From contig JARWKL010000003.1 of the NCBI GenBank assembly GCA_029961685.1, forward strand, positions 18,222,467 to 18,286,466: a DNA stretch of 64,000 nt. The letters run 5' to 3'. The notes beneath the pieces were generated by a model. It ran no database searches and was not told where the DNA came from. It saw nothing but the letters and a program-made list of their open reading frames with translations. The position numbers and the translations under genes were made by a program. Source of the DNA: Aristolochia californica (taxonomy: Eukaryota > Streptophyta > Magnoliopsida > Piperales > Aristolochiaceae). Positions within the stretch are counted from its first letter, which is position 1; every line of letters starts with the position of its first letter. This document shows, one piece after another, positions 31,600-45,960 of the stretch.

Positions 31600-34500
31600 C
31601 ATATGATGTCCATTCACATTCAGGGACCATTAGTGCCTCATGTTTCCTGGAAACACTTTTCTTGCTGAAAATTCATACAAGGAAAATTTTGAGGTAAGGT
31701 AATATTTGTTGAAACCAATTAATTTCTACAACTATAATGACTTGTTAGTGCCTTTTTTCAAAAAACATTGGAAATGAATTTCTAGTAAAAATACATCTCC
31801 AAGGACCAATAGTGCCTCATGTTTCCATGTTTAAACACTTTTCAAGATGTAAATTCTTACTAGGAAATTTTTTGTGGTAAGGCAATTTTTGTTGAAACAA
31901 ATTACTTTCTACAACTAAAAGGCCTTGTTAAGGCATTTTTTTTTGGAAATGTGAGAAAATAATTTTTTTAAAAATACATGTCTAGGCACCATTAGTAGCT
32001 CATGTTTCCAGGAAACAATTTTCAAGCTGAAAATGCTGACCAGGAAAAACTTGTCGTAAGACAATTTTTGCTGAAACAAATTACTGTCTACTACTATAAC
32101 ATCTTCTTATTACCTTTTTAAAGAAAATGTAGGAAAAGTATTTCTAGTAAAAGTACGTCTCAATGGATCATTTGTGCCTCATTTTTGCTGGAAACACTTT
32201 TCTTGCTTAAAATTCTATTAGGAAAATTTTGTGATTTTAAACAAATTACTTTCTACAACAATAAGGCCTTGTTAGTGTATTTTTTTAGGAAATGCTAGAA
32301 AATTATTTCTAGAAAATATACAACTTGAGGAAAATTAGTGCCTCATGTTTCCTGGAAACACTTTTCAAGCTGAAAATTTTTACCAGGAAAATTATATGGT
32401 GCGGCAATTTTGTCTAAAACAACTTACCTTCTACAACTACAAGGCCTTATTAGTGAATTTTTTCCGGAAAATAGTGGAAAACTATTTGTAATAAAAAAAC
32501 ATCTCCAGGGATCATATGTTTGTTGGAAACACTTTTCAAGCTGAAAATTCTTTGCAGCAAGATTTTGTGGTAATGCAATTTTTTTCTGAAACATATTACA
32601 TTATACAACTATAAGTCCTGGTTAGTGCATTTTTTTTCAGGAAACATTGGAAATGTATTTCTTGTAAAAATAAGTCTCCAGGGACCATTATTGCCTCATG
32701 TTTCATGGAAACACTTATCAAGAGGAAAATTCTTAGCTGTAAATTTTTGTGATTACTTTTTTACAACTATAACTCCTTCTTAGTGCCCTTTTTTAGAAAA
32801 TGTTGGAAATATATTTCTTGAGAAATATGTCTCCAGGGACCATTAGGGCCTCATGTTTCTTGGAACTACTTTTCAAGATGTAAATTTTTTCAAGTAAAAT
32901 TTTGTTGTAAGGCAATCTTTGATGAAGCAAATTACATTCTACAACTATAATGTCATGTTATTGCAACAAATTTCTTTCTACAAATATAAGGCCTTGTTAG
33001 TGCATTTTTTTTTTGAAAAACTTTGGAGAAGTATTTCTATTAAAAAACGTGTCCAGGGACCATTAATGCCTTATGTTTGGTGGAAATACTTTTCTAGTTG
33101 AAAAACTCTTACTTGGAAGATTTTGTGTTGAGGCATTTTTTGTTGAAACATATGACTTTATACAACTATAACAACTTGTTAGTGCATTCTTTTTAGGAAA
33201 AGTTGGAAAAGTATTTCAAGTAAAAATGCGTCTCCAGGGACGATTAATTCCTCTTGTTTCTTGGAAACACTTTTTTTAGCTGAAAAATTCTTTGCAAGAA
33301 AATTTTGCGATGAGCCAATTTTTGCTGAAAAAATTTAATTTTTAAAACTATAAGGTTTTTTTAGTGCCTTTTTTCAATAAACTTTGGAACACTATTTCTA
33401 GAAAAAATAAGTCTCTAGGGACCATCAATGCCTCAAGTTTCCTAGAAACACTTTTCAAGCAGAAATTTCTTACTAGAAAATTTTTTTTAGTGGCAATTTT
33501 TGGTGAAACAAAGTACTTTCTACAACTATAAGGCCCTGTTAGTGATTTTTTTAAGAAAATGTTGGAAAAGTATTTCTTGTAAAAATATGTCTCCAGGGAA
33601 AATTAGTGGCTGATGTTTCCTAAAAACACTTTTTCTAGTTGAAAATTCATACCAGGAAATTTTTGTGATAAGACACATTTTGTTGAAACAAATTACTTTC
33701 TACCACCATAAGGCCTTGTTAGTGCATTTTTTTCAGGAAATGTAGGGAAATTATTTATAGTAAAAGTACATCTCCACAGACCATTAGTGCCTCATGTTTC
33801 CTTGAAACACTTTTCTTACTGAAAATTCTTACCAGGAATTTTTGTGGTAAGGCAATTTTTTGTAGAACAAATTACTTTCTACAACTATAAGGCCAAGTTA
33901 TTGCAATTTTCTAGAAACATTGGAAAAGTGTTTGGGGTAAATATACTTGTCCAGAGACCATTAGTGCTTCATGTTTCCTGGAAACACTTTTCTAGGTGAA
34001 AATTCATACCAGAAAAATTTATGGTAAGGCGATTTGTCCTGAAACAAATTACTTTATACAAACATATGGCCATGTTAGTGCATTTTTTCAAGAAAAGTTG
34101 GAAAAATATTTCTAGTAAAGATACGTCTCCAGGGACCATTAGTGCCTCATGTTTCCTGGAAACATTTTTCCAGTTGAAGATTCTAACTGGAAAATTTTGT
34201 TGGAAGGATATATTTGCTGAAACAAATTACTTTATAAGGCCTAGTGCCTTTTTCCAGGAAACTTTTCTAGTATAAATATGTCTGTAGGGACCACAAAATG
34301 CCACATGTTTCCTAGAAACTCTTTTCTATTTCAAAATTCTTACGAGGAAGTTTTTGTGGTGAGGCAATTTTTGCTGAAATAAATTACTTTCAACAACTAT
34401 AAGGCCTTGTTACTGCCTTTTTTCTTGAAACAATGACAAATATTTATGGTAAAAATACATCTCCTGGGACCATTAGTGCCTCATGTTTCCCTGAAACACT

Positions 34501-37500
34501 TTTGTAGCTAAAAACTCATACAAGGAACATTTTGTGGTATGACTATATTTCCTAAAAAGAATTATTTTCTACAACTATGGGCATTTTTAGTTCCTTCGAA
34601 AAATCATTGGAAAAATACTTTTAGTAAAAGTACATCTCTAGGGACCATTAGTGCCTGATGTTTCTTGGAAACACTTTTCAAGCAGATAATCCTTACCAAG
34701 AAAAAATTGTGGAGAGGCAATTTTTGCTAAAATAAATTACTTTCTACATTTATAAGGCCATGTTTGTGCATTTTTTTAGGAAACGTTGCAATAGTATTTG
34801 AAGGTAAAAAATGTCTCCAGGGCCCATTAGTGCCTCTTGTTTCTTGGAAACACTTTTCTAGCTTAAAATGTTTACCAAAAAAATTTCGAAGTAAGGAATT
34901 TTTGTTGAAACAGATTTCTTTCTACAAATGTAAGCCCTTGTTAGTCCATTTGTGTTTGGAAACGTTGGCAAAATATTTCTAGTAAAAATATTTTTCTAGA
35001 GACAATTTGTGCCTCATCTTTCCTGGAAACACTTTTCCAGTTGGAAATTCTAACAAGGAAAATTTTGTGGTAAGGTAATTTTTGTCGAAACAAATTACTT
35101 TCTACAACTTTAAGGCCTTGTTGCTGCACTTTTTCAGGAAATGTTGGAAAAGTGTTTTTAGTTAAATAAATGCCTCCCAATACGATTAGTGTCTCATGTT
35201 CTTGGAAACCCTTTTCCAGATGGAAATTCATACCAGGATAATTTTGTGGTAGGTCAATTTTTGTTGAAGCAAAGGCCTTGTAAGTGCATTTTTTTTATAA
35301 AATGTAGGAAAGTATTTCTAGTTAAAATACATCTTCAGGGACCATTAGTGCTTCGTGTTTCCTTGAAAAACTTTTCTTGCTAAAATTTTTGCCTAGAAAA
35401 TTTAGAGGTAAGGCAATTTTTGCTGAAAGAAATTACTTTCTATACCTATCAGGCCTTGTTGTAGTAATAATACGTCTCAAGAGACCATTGGTGCTTCATG
35501 TTTCTAGGAAACACTTTTCTAGCTGAAAATTCATACAAAAACATTTTGTAGTAAGGCAATTTTTGCTTAAACTAATTACTTTATACAACCATAAGAGCTT
35601 GTTAGTGCATTTAATCAGGAAATGTAGGAAAAGTATCTCTAGTAAAAATACATCTCCGGGGACCATTAGTGCCTCATGTTTCATAGAAACACTTTTCTAG
35701 CTGAAAATTTTGTGGAGAGGCAATTGTTTCTTAAACAAATTCCTTTCTACAACAAAAAGACCTAGTTTGATAATTTTTTCATGAAATGTTGGAAAAGTAT
35801 TTCTTTTAAAAACACGTGTTCATAGACCATTAGTGCCTCATGTTTCCCAAAAATACTTTTCTAGCTAAAAATGTTTACCAGGAAAAATATGTGGTAAGGC
35901 ATTTTGCTGAAACAAATTACTTTCTACAACTATAAGACCTTGTTAGTGCATTTTTTGGGAAAAGTTGGAAAAGTATTTTTAGTCAAAATACTTCTCTAGA
36001 GACCTTTAGTGCCTCATATTTCTGGGGAACACTTTTCTAGCTGAAAATTCTTACCAGGAAAATTTTGTCGTAAACTGATATTTGCTGAAACAAAACGCCT
36101 TGTTTTTCAGGAAACTTTGAAAATGTCTTTCTAGTAAAAATACTTCTGTAGGGACCATAAAGTGCCACATGTTTCCTGGAAACAGTGTTCTCTTTTAAAA
36201 TTTTTATAAGGAAAGTTTCGTTGTGACGCAATTTTTACTAAAACAAATTACTTTCCACAACTATAAGTCCTTGTTAGAGCATTTTTTCTTGAAACATTGA
36301 CAAAATATTTTTGTTAAAAATACGTTTTCAGGGACCATTAGAGCCCCTTATTACATGGAAACATTTTTCAAGCAAAAAAATCTTTCCAAGAAAATTTTGT
36401 GTAGAGGTAATTTTTTTGGAAACAAATTCCTTTCTACAGCACTAAGACCTTGTTAGTGCCTTTTTCATGAAATGTTGGTAAAGTATTTCTTTTAAAAATA
36501 TGTGTCCAGGGAGCATTAGTGCCTTAGGTGTCCCAGAAACACTTTTCAAGCTGAAAATGTTTACTAGAAAAATTTTGTGGTAAGACATTTTTACTGAAAC
36601 AATTTACTTTCTACAACTATAAAGACCTTGTTAGTGTATTTTTCTCGGAAACGTTGGAAAATTATTTCTGGTAAAAATTCTTCTCTAGAGACCCTTTGTG
36701 CTTCATCATTCCCTGAAATAGTTTTCAAACAAAAAATTCTTACTAAATTTTTTTTGTAGTAAGGCATTTTTTTGTAGAAAAAAAATCACTTTCTTCAACT
36801 TTAAAGCCTTGTTGGGAAAATTTTATAGGAAATGTTGGAGAAGTATTTGTGGTAAAAATATACCTCGAGAGACAATTTCTGCCTCATATTTTATGGATAC
36901 ACTTTTCTAGCTGAAAATTGTCACAGGGAAAATTTTGTGGTAAGGCAATATTTTCTGAAAATAATTACTTTCTACAACCATTAGGCCTTCTTAGAGAACA
37001 TTTTTAAGAAATGTAGGAAAATTATTTCTAGTATAAACACGTCTCCAAAAACCATTAGTGCCTCATGTTTTCTTGAAACACATTTCTTACTGAAGATTCT
37101 TACCAAGAAATTTTTTTTGGTAAGATAATTTTTGCTAAAACAAATTACTTTCTACAACTATAAGACCTCGTTAGTGCCTTTTTGAGGAAAAGTTTGAAAT
37201 GTATTACTAGTAAAAATATATCTCCAAGGACCAATAGTGCCTAATGTTTCCTTGAACCACTTTCCAAGATGTAAATTCTTACCAATAAAATTTTGTGGTA
37301 AGACAAATTATAATGAAAAATATTACTTTCTACAACTATAAGGCCTTGTGAACCCATTTTTCTGGAAACGTTGGAAAAGTATTTTTAGTAAAAATATGTC
37401 TCTAGGGACCTTTAGTGGCTCTTGTTTTCTGGAAACACTTTTTAAGCTAAAAATTCTTCTAAGAAATTTTTTTTTTTTTGGAAAGCAATTTTTGGTGTAA

Positions 37501-40500
37501 CTAGTTACTTTCTACAACTTTCTAGCCTTGTTTGTGCCTTTTATGAAGAAACTTTGGAAAAAATATTTCTAGTAAAAATACGTCTGCAAGAACCATTACT
37601 GCTGCATGTTTCTTGGAAACACGTTTCTTTATGAAAATTCTTACTTGGAAAATTTTGTGGTGAGGCAGTTTTTGTTGAAACAATTTACTTGCCACAACTC
37701 TAAGGGCTTGTTAGTACCCTTGTTTTGGAAGTATTTCAAGTAAAAATACATCTTCAAGGACCATTAGTGGCTAATGTTTCCTGTAAAGACTTTTCTAGCT
37801 TAAAACTCGTACAAGGAAAATATTGAGGTAATAATTTTTGTTGAACAAATAACTTTATACAACTATAAGGCCTTGTTAGGGCCATTTTTTAGGAAAGCTT
37901 CGAAAAGTATTTGTCATAAAAATATGTCTCTTGGGACCATTAGTGACTCATGTTCCCTTGAAACACTTTTCAAGTAGAAAATTCATACCAGGAAATTTTT
38001 CTAGAGAGGCAATTTGTCTAGAAAATAATCACTTTCTACAACAATAAGGCATTGTTAGAGGCATTTTTCCAGAAACATTGGAAAAGTATTTCTAATAAAA
38101 ATACTTCACATGAGACTATTTGTGCCTTATGTTTCTAGGAAACACTTAGAAGCAAAAAAATCACACTAGGAAAACTTTATGGTAAGGCAAATTTTGTAAA
38201 CAAATTATTTTTACCAACTTTAAGGCCTTGCTGGTGCATTTGTTAAGGAAGCGTTAAAAAAGTATTTGTAGTTAAAATTCATCTCCAGAGACCATTAGTA
38301 CCACATTTTTCCTAGAAATACTTTTTAAGCTACCAGAAATTTTTTGTTGTAGAACAATTTTTGTTGAAACAATTTACTTTATACAACTATAAGGCCTTGT
38401 TAGTGCATTTCTTCAAGAAACATAGGGAAAATTTTTTGAGTAAAAATACCTCTCCAGGAACCATTAGTGCCTCATGTTTCCTAAAAACACTTGTCTTACT
38501 GAAAATTCTTACAAGGAAAATTTTGAGGTAAGGCAATATTTGCTGAAACCATTTACTTTCTACAACTATAACGCCTTGTTAGTGCCTTTTTTCAAGAAAC
38601 ATTGGAAATGTATTTCTAGTAAAAATACATCTCCAGGGACAATTAGTGTCTCATGTTTCCTTCAACCACTTTTCAAGATGTAAATTCTTGCTAGGAAAAT
38701 TTTTGTGGTAAGGCAATTTTTGTTGAAACAAATTAATTTCTACAGCTAAATTGCCTTGTTAAAGCATTTATATGGAAACGTGATAAAATTATTTCTTGAA
38801 AAAATACATGTCTAGGCACCATTAGTGGATCATGTTTCTAGGAAACAATTTTCAAGCTAAAAATGCTTACCACGAAAAAACTTGTGGGAAGATATGTTTT
38901 GCTGAAAAAAATTACTTTCTACAACTATAAGGCCTTGTTAATGATTTTTTAAAGGAAATGTTGGAAAAGTATTTTTAGTTAAAATACGTCTCAAGGGAGA
39001 AACACTTTTCTTGCTTAAATTTCTACTAGGAAAATTTTGTGATATGATAATTTTTTTTATTGAAACAAACTACTTTCTACAACTATAAGGCTTTGTTAGT
39101 GTATTTTTTAGGAAACGTTGGAAAAGTCTTTCTAGGAAAAATAAGTCTCCAGGGATAACTAGTGCCTCATGTTTCTTGGAAATACTTTTCTAGCAGAAAA
39201 CTCTTACATGAAAACTTATGTGTGCGGCAATTTATCTAAAACAAATTACTTTCTATAACTAATAGGCCTTGTTAGTGGATTTTTTCACGAAAATAGTGAA
39301 AAAATATTTCTAGTAAAAATACGTCTCCTAGGATCATATGTTTGTTGGAAACACTTTTCAAGCTGCAAATTCTTACCTGCAAAATTTTGTGGTAATGCAA
39401 TTTTCGCAGAAACATATTACATTAAACAACTACAAGGCATTATTAGTGCATTTTTTCAGGAAACGTTGGAAAAGTATTTCTAGTAAAAATACGTCTCCAG
39501 GACCTTTAATGCCTCATGTTTTATAGAAACACTTTTCAAGAGGAAAATTCTTAGTTGGAAAATTTTGTGGTGAGGCAATTTTTGTTGAAATAAATTACTT
39601 TCTACAACTATATCTCCTTCTTAATTCCTTTTTTAGGAAACGTTGGAAATGTATTTCAAGAAAAATACGTCTCCAAGGACCATGAGCGCCTCATATCTCT
39701 TGGAACCACTTTTCAAGATGTAATTTTTTTATAGGAAAATTACATTCTACAACTATAAGGTCTTCTTATTGTAACAAATTTCATTCTACAACTATAAGAC
39801 CTTGTTAGAGTATTTTTTTAGGAAAACCTTGGAAAATTATTTCTTGTAAAAATACGTCTTGAGAGACATTTAATGCCTTATGTTTGGTGGAAACACTTTT
39901 CAAGCTGAAAACTCTTACCAGGAAAATTTGGTGGTGAGGCAATTTTTGCTGGAACATATTACTTTATACAACTATAACGACTTATTAGTGCTTTCTTCAG
40001 GAAATGTTGGAAAAGTATTTCTAGTAAAAATGCATCTCCAGGGACCAATAATGCCACATGTTTCAGGAAAACACTTTTTTGGTTGAAAATTCTTTGCAAG
40101 AAAATTTTGTGGTGTGTCATTTTTTGCTAAAACAATTTCCTTTCTACAACATAAGGACTTTTAGAGCCTCTTTTCAATTAACATGGCAAAAATATTTCTA
40201 GAAAAAAATAGAAGTCTCTAGGGACTATTTGTGCCTCAAGTTTCCTTAACACACTTTCCAAGATGTAAATTGTCATCAGGAAAATTTTGTGGTAAGGCAA
40301 TTTTTAATGAAAAAAATTACTTTCAACAACTATAAGGCCTTGTTATTGTATTTTTCTGGAAATGTTGGAAAATTTTTTTTAGTAAAAATACATCTCTAGG
40401 GACCATTAGTCGCTGACGTTTCCTGGAAACACTTTACAAGCGAAAAATTCTTACGAGGATTTTTTTTTTTTGGAAAGCAATTTTTGGTGTAACAAATTAA

Positions 40501-43500
40501 TTTCTACAACTATTTGGCCTTGTTTGTGCCTTTTGTAAAGATAATTTGGAAAAAAAATTCTTGACAAAATACATCTATAGGGACCATTAGTGCCTCATGT
40601 TTCTAGTAAACACTTTTCTATTTTAAAATTCTTACTTAGAAAATTTTGTGGTGAGCCATTTTTTGCTGAAACAATTTACTTGCCACACTCTAAGGTGTTG
40701 TTAGTACATTTTTTTTGAACCATTAGCAAAGTATTTAAAGTATATATGCATCTTCATGGACCATTAGCACCTCATGTTTCATGGAAACACTTTTATTTTT
40801 TGAAATTCTTACATGGAAAATTTTGAGGCAACGTAATTTTTGCTAGAAAAAATAACTTTCTACAAGTATAAGGCCTTGTTAGTGCCATTTTTTAGGAAAG
40901 GTTCAACCAATATTTTTCTAGTAAAAATACATCTCCAAGGGCCAATAGTGCCTCGTGTTCCCTTGAATCACTTTTCAAGAAGAAAATTCTTACAAGGAAA
41001 TTTTTCTGGAAAGGCAATCTGTTTTGGAAACAAATTATTTTCTACAACTATAAGGCATTGTTAGTGGCATTTTTCCAGGAAACATTGGAAAAATATTTCT
41101 AATAAAAATACATCACATGACACTATTTGTGCCTCGTTTTTCCTGGAAACATGCAAAAAAATCATTTTAGGAAAATTTTATGGTAATTGATTTTTTTAAT
41201 ACAACTATAAGGCCTTGCTCGTGCATTTGATACAGAAATGTTGCAAAAGTTTTTGTAGTAAAAATACATCTCCAGAGACCACTAGTGCCTCATGTTTCCT
41301 AGAAACACTTTTTAAGGCACCAAGAAAATTTTGTGGCAGTGCAATTTTCATTGAAACAAAATACTTTGTACAGCAATAAGGCCTTTTTAGTGCATTTCTT
41401 CAGGAAAAGTAGGAAAAATATTTATAGTAAAAATACCACTCTAGGAACCATTAGTGCCTCATGTTTCCTAAAAATACTTTTCTTGCTGAAAATTCTTACA
41501 AGGAATATTTTTATGTAAGGCAATATTTGCTGACACCAATTACTTTCTACAACTATAACACCTTGTTAGTGCCTTTTTTCAAGAACCATTGGAAATGTAT
41601 TTCTGGTAAAAATGCATCTCCAAAGCCCATTAGTGCATCATATTTCCTTGAACCACTTTTCAAGATGTAAATTCTTACCAAGAAAATTTTGTGGTAAGGC
41701 AATTTTTGTTGAAACAAATTACCTTCTAAAACTAAAAGACCTCCTTAAAGCCTTTTGAAAAATGTTGGACTAGTATTTATTATAAAAATATGTCTCGAGG
41801 GACCATTAGTTCCTCATGTATCTTTGAAACACTTTCCAAGCAGAAAATCCTTACCAAGAAAATTTTGTGGAGAGACAATTTTTGATAAAACAAATTACTT
41901 TCTACAACTATAATGCCATGTTAGTGCATTTTTTTAGGAATTGTTGCAATAGTATTTCTAGTTAAAAAATGTCTCTAGTGGCCATTAGTACCTCATGTTT
42001 CTTGGAAACACTTTTCTAGATTAAAATTTTTACTAGGAAAATTTTGAAGTAAGACATTTTTGCTGAAACAAATTACTTTCTACAACTATAAGACCATGTT
42101 AGTGCATTTTTTTAGCAAATATTGGTGAAGTAATTCTTGTAAAAATATTTCTCTAGTGATGATTTGTGCGTCATCTTTCCCAAAAACACATTTTCTATAA
42201 AAAACTCTTACAAGAAAAATTTTGTGGTATGGTAATTTTTGCCGAAACAAGTTACTTTCTACAACTTTAAGGCCTTGTTGGTGCACTTTTTCAGGAAATG
42301 TTGGAAAAATATTTTTAGTTAAAATATTCCTCTAGCGACCATTACAACCTCATGTTTCCTGGAAACACTTTTCTAATTGAAAATTCATAAAAGGATAATT
42401 TTATGGTACGTCATTTTTTGTTGAAACAAATTACTTTGAACAACCTTACGGCCTTGTTAATGCATTTTTTTAAGAAACATAGGAAAATTATTTCTAGTTA
42501 AAATACATCTTCAGGGACCATTAGTGCTTTGTGTTTCCTTGAAAAACATTTCTTGCTAAAAATTCTTGCCAGAAAAATTTAGAAGTAAGGCGTTTTTTGC
42601 TGAAAGAAATTACTTTCTATACCTATCAGGCCTAGTTGTTGCATTTTTTTCAAGAAACATTGGAAAAATACTTGTAGTAAAATATGACTCAAGAGACCTT
42701 TAGTGCTACATGTTTCCTGGAAATACTTTTTTAGCTGATAATTCATACCTAAACATTTTGTGGTAAGGTAATTTTTTCTGAAACTAAATACTTTATACAA
42801 TCGTAAGGCCTTGTTAGTGAATTTATTCAGGAAATGTTGGAAAAGTATTTATAGTGGAAATAAGTCTCCAGGGACCATCAATGCCTCATGTTTCATGGAA
42901 ACACTTTTCTAGCTGAAAATTCTTACCTGGAAAATTTTGTGGTAAGATAATATTTGCTTAAACAAATTACTTTCTATTGCAATAAGGCTTTGTTAGTGCC
43001 TTTTTTTAGGAAACTTTGGAAAATTATTTCTAGTAAAATACATCTACAGGGACCATAAAGTGCCTCCTGTTCTTAGAAACATTGTTCTATTTGAAAATTC
43101 TTATGAGGAAAGTTTTTGTGGTGACAAATTTTTTATTGAAACAAATTACTTTTCACAACTATAAGGCCTTGTTAGTGCCTTTTTTCTTGAAATGTTGGCA
43201 AAGTATTTCTGGTAAAAATATGTCTTTAGGGACCATTAGGGCCTCATGTTTCCTGGAAACACTTTACTATCTAAAACTCTTAGCATAAATTTTTTGTTGT
43301 ATAGCAATTTTTTGCTGAAAAAAGTTATTGTACACCTTTAAGGCCTTTTTAGTGCCTCTTTTAGGAAATGACGGAAAAATATTTCTAGTAAAAATCTGTC
43401 TCCAAGGACCATTAGTGCCTCTTGTTTCTTGCAAATACTTTTCAAGCAGAACTTTTTGCGAAGTGGTAATTTTTTATAATTCCTTTATACAACAATGAAT

Positions 43501-44559
43501 TAAGACCTTTTTTATGCATTTTTCATGAAATGTAAGAAAATAATTTCTTTTAAAAATATGTGTCCATGGACCATTAGTAACTCACATTTCCCAAAAACAC
43601 TTTTCTAGCTACAAATGTTTACTAGGAAAATTTTTGGTAAGTCATTTTGGCTGAAGCATTTTACTTTCTACAAATATAACACCTTGTTAGTGCATTTTTT
43701 CTAAAAACGTTGGAAAAGTATTTTTAGTCAAAATACTTCTCTAGAGACCTTTACTACCTCATGTTTCTGGGCTACACTTTTCAAGCAGAAAATTCTTACC
43801 AGGAAAATTTTGGGGTAAGCCGATATTTGCTGAAATATATTACTTTCTACAACTATAAGGCCTTGTCAGTGCCCTTTTCTTCAAGAAACTTTTGAGAAGT
43901 ATTTCTAGAAAAAATAAGTCTGCAGGGACCATAATATGCCTCGTGTTTCCTGGTAACATTTTTCTATTTGAAAATTCTTGAAAGGAAAGCTTAAGGGTGA
44001 CAAATTTGTTGCTAAAACAAATTACTTTGGACAACTATAAGGCCTTCTTAGAGCCTTTTTCCTGAATCATTGGCAAATTTTTTTTGTTAAAAATACATCT
44101 TAAGGGACCATTAGAGAATCTTGGTTTTTGGAAACACTTTTTCAAGCAGAAAAATCTTACCAAGAAAATTTTGTGGAGAGGCAATTGTTTTTGAAACAAA
44201 TTTCGTTCAACAACAATAAGACCTTGTTAGTGCATTTTTCATGAAATGTTGGAAAAGTATTGCTTTTAAAAATACGTGTCCAGGGACCATTGGTGCCTCA
44301 GGTGTCTCGAAAACACATTTCTAGCTGAAATTGTTTACCAGGAAAATTTTGTTTCAAGGCATTTTTTCTGAAACAATTTACTTTCTACAACTATAAGACC
44401 TTATTAGTGTATTTTTTATGGAAACTTTGGAAAAGTATTTCTAGTAAAAATACTTATCCAGAGAACCTTTGTGCTTCATCTTTCCCTGAAACACTTTTCA
44501 AGCTGAAAATTCTTACTCAGAAAATTTTGTGGTAAGGCATTTTTTTGTAGAAAAATATT
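31600..44559 (+). repeat. Tandem satellite array, monomer about 178 bp (about 72 copies)
   Basis: Recurring landmarks per unit, in order: CATTAGTGCCTCATGTTTCC, GGAAACACTTTTC, GAAAATTCTTACCAGG, AAATTTTGTGGTAAGGCAA, GAAACAAATTACTTTCTACA, AACTATAAGGCCTTGTTAGTG, GGAAACGTTGGAAAAGTATTT and AAAAATACGTCTCCAGGGA. Successive CATTAGTG landmarks at 38462, 38640 and 38820 give 178-180 bp. Units diverge from each other and some carry deletions (near 35465 and 39000). The array is AT-rich and codes for nothing recognisable. Unit size near nucleosome spacing fits a centromeric or pericentromeric satellite. Confidence 0.95.
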
Positions 44560-45366
44560 TGTTATGGCCCCAGGACATGGATCAAGTAAGTCAGCATGGG
44601 ATGGATGAATCCAACGCTGTAGGATAGCTGCTGCTCTCGGTAAGGAGGAAAAGAGTCTCCTTTTTGGTGTGTGGTTGTTGTTCTCGACAAGGGTTGAGAA
44701 ACCCTTACCACTCTTTGACAGTAAGAGGATGGATCCTTTCTGTTGTGGCTGAGAGGGTGGAGGACCATTCTTGGGGCTGTGCTGCTGCTCATGGCAAAGA
44801 GGGGTTAGGGTCCCTAACTTGTTGCTCTGCTGGAATAGAGGCTGAAAATCCTCTCTTTCTGGTTGCTCTCGGTATAGGGGCTGGAAAGCCCCTATCTTTG
44901 CTCGGAAAGAGGGAGTGAATCCCTTTCTTGCTGTTGTGGACGGAAGAGAGGCTGAAGCCTCTGATTGAGCTCAGAAAAAGGGATATAAATCCCCCCTTAA
45001 TTTCAATAAGAGAAAGGCGAAATAGAAATCAAAGTGAAGGAAGAAACTCAGGTTCAAGAGGGAACCTAGACCTGGAGCTCAACAAGGAGACCTCCAAACC
45101 CTAGAGCTCATCAAGGAGAACTCCAAACCTTGTTTAACCTAATTCAATGCGTGCTTTTCTCTATTCCTTTACCCTCTAAATAGGGTTTGACGTCATTAGT
45201 GTTTAGGTTTTCACAATTACAATTCTGCCCCTACGGCATGAAGGCTTAAATACTATAATGAAAAATATACTTAAAAGCAATATAAAATATGAAAGTAATA
45301 GTAATTAACTCAGTGAGTCATTGGCGCCTCCTTTGGGTGACTCGGTTAGCTATTGAGTCCTCAACA
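44560..45366 (-). mobile_element. Solo gypsy LTR inside the satellite
   Basis: 807 bp, ends TGTTATGGCCCC and CCTCAACA, flanked by perfect ATATT duplications (44555-44559 and 45367-45371). It matches the split LTR at 26173-26395 plus 29430-30030. No internal element sequence is present, as expected after LTR-LTR recombination. Strand is inferred from the oriented relative. Confidence 0.92.
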
Positions 45367-45512
45367 ATATTACTTTCTACAACTTTATGGCCTTTTTGGG
45401 GCACCTTTTTAGGAAATTTTGGAGATGTATTTGTAGTAAAAATATGTCTCCGGAGATCATTACTGCCTCTTATTTCTTGGAAACTCTTTTCTAGCTGAAA
45501 ATTCATACCGGG
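45367..45512 (+). repeat. Satellite array remnant between two insertions
   Basis: Continues the monomer (ATTACTTTCTACAACTTTATGGCC to GAAAATTCATACC). Confidence 0.92.
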
Positions 45513-45945
45513 TGTTGGAACATGAGATCCAACCCACATGACCAAGGAAGACCCACATATCCAGGAGTATTATAAGATGAGCCACATGACGAAGAAAGGC
45601 CCACAACATGGGCCCAAGCCCATAAGAAGTAGGACCAACAAAGATTACCATTAGCTGGCATCCTTATCACATAAGTTGGAAGATCAAGAAGGACTCACAA
45701 AGGCATATTTATCTTATGGTCATGTCCTAGAAGAGTTCTAGTTTGATTTATGTTTCTCTTTTACCTATATTGAGTTAATTAATTATGCTAAGACTTATCT
45801 TTAAGTGTTAGAGTTTGGGTGTAATTTGGACAAAGGTAGTTTTATTGTAATTGGACTCTACTACCTTCCTCTATTATAAATAGAGGTTCATGTACTCTTA
45901 TTACAACAAGTCAATAAAGTTTTTCTCTTTTCCATAAATTCAACA
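45513..45945 (+). repeat. 5' LTR of the satellite-inserted element
   Basis: TG...CA ends, TATA box TATAAATA at 45875-45882, AATAAAG polyadenylation-like signal near 45912. Confidence 0.9.
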
Positions 45946-45960
45946 TGGTATCAGAGCAGG
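45946..45960 (+). promoter_or_regulatory. Primer-binding site
   Basis: TGGTATCAGAGCAGG: the first 12 bases match the initiator tRNA-Met complement exactly. Confidence 0.9.

Noticed and set aside
31600..44500. Many open stretches of 60-96 codons in the satellite
   Set aside because: They recur with the repeat unit in different frames on both strands and lack any conserved protein.
31600..44500. CENP-B-box-like AAACGTTGGAAA in the satellite unit
   Set aside because: It shares part of the box but lacks the CGGG half; plant centromere satellites need no such box.
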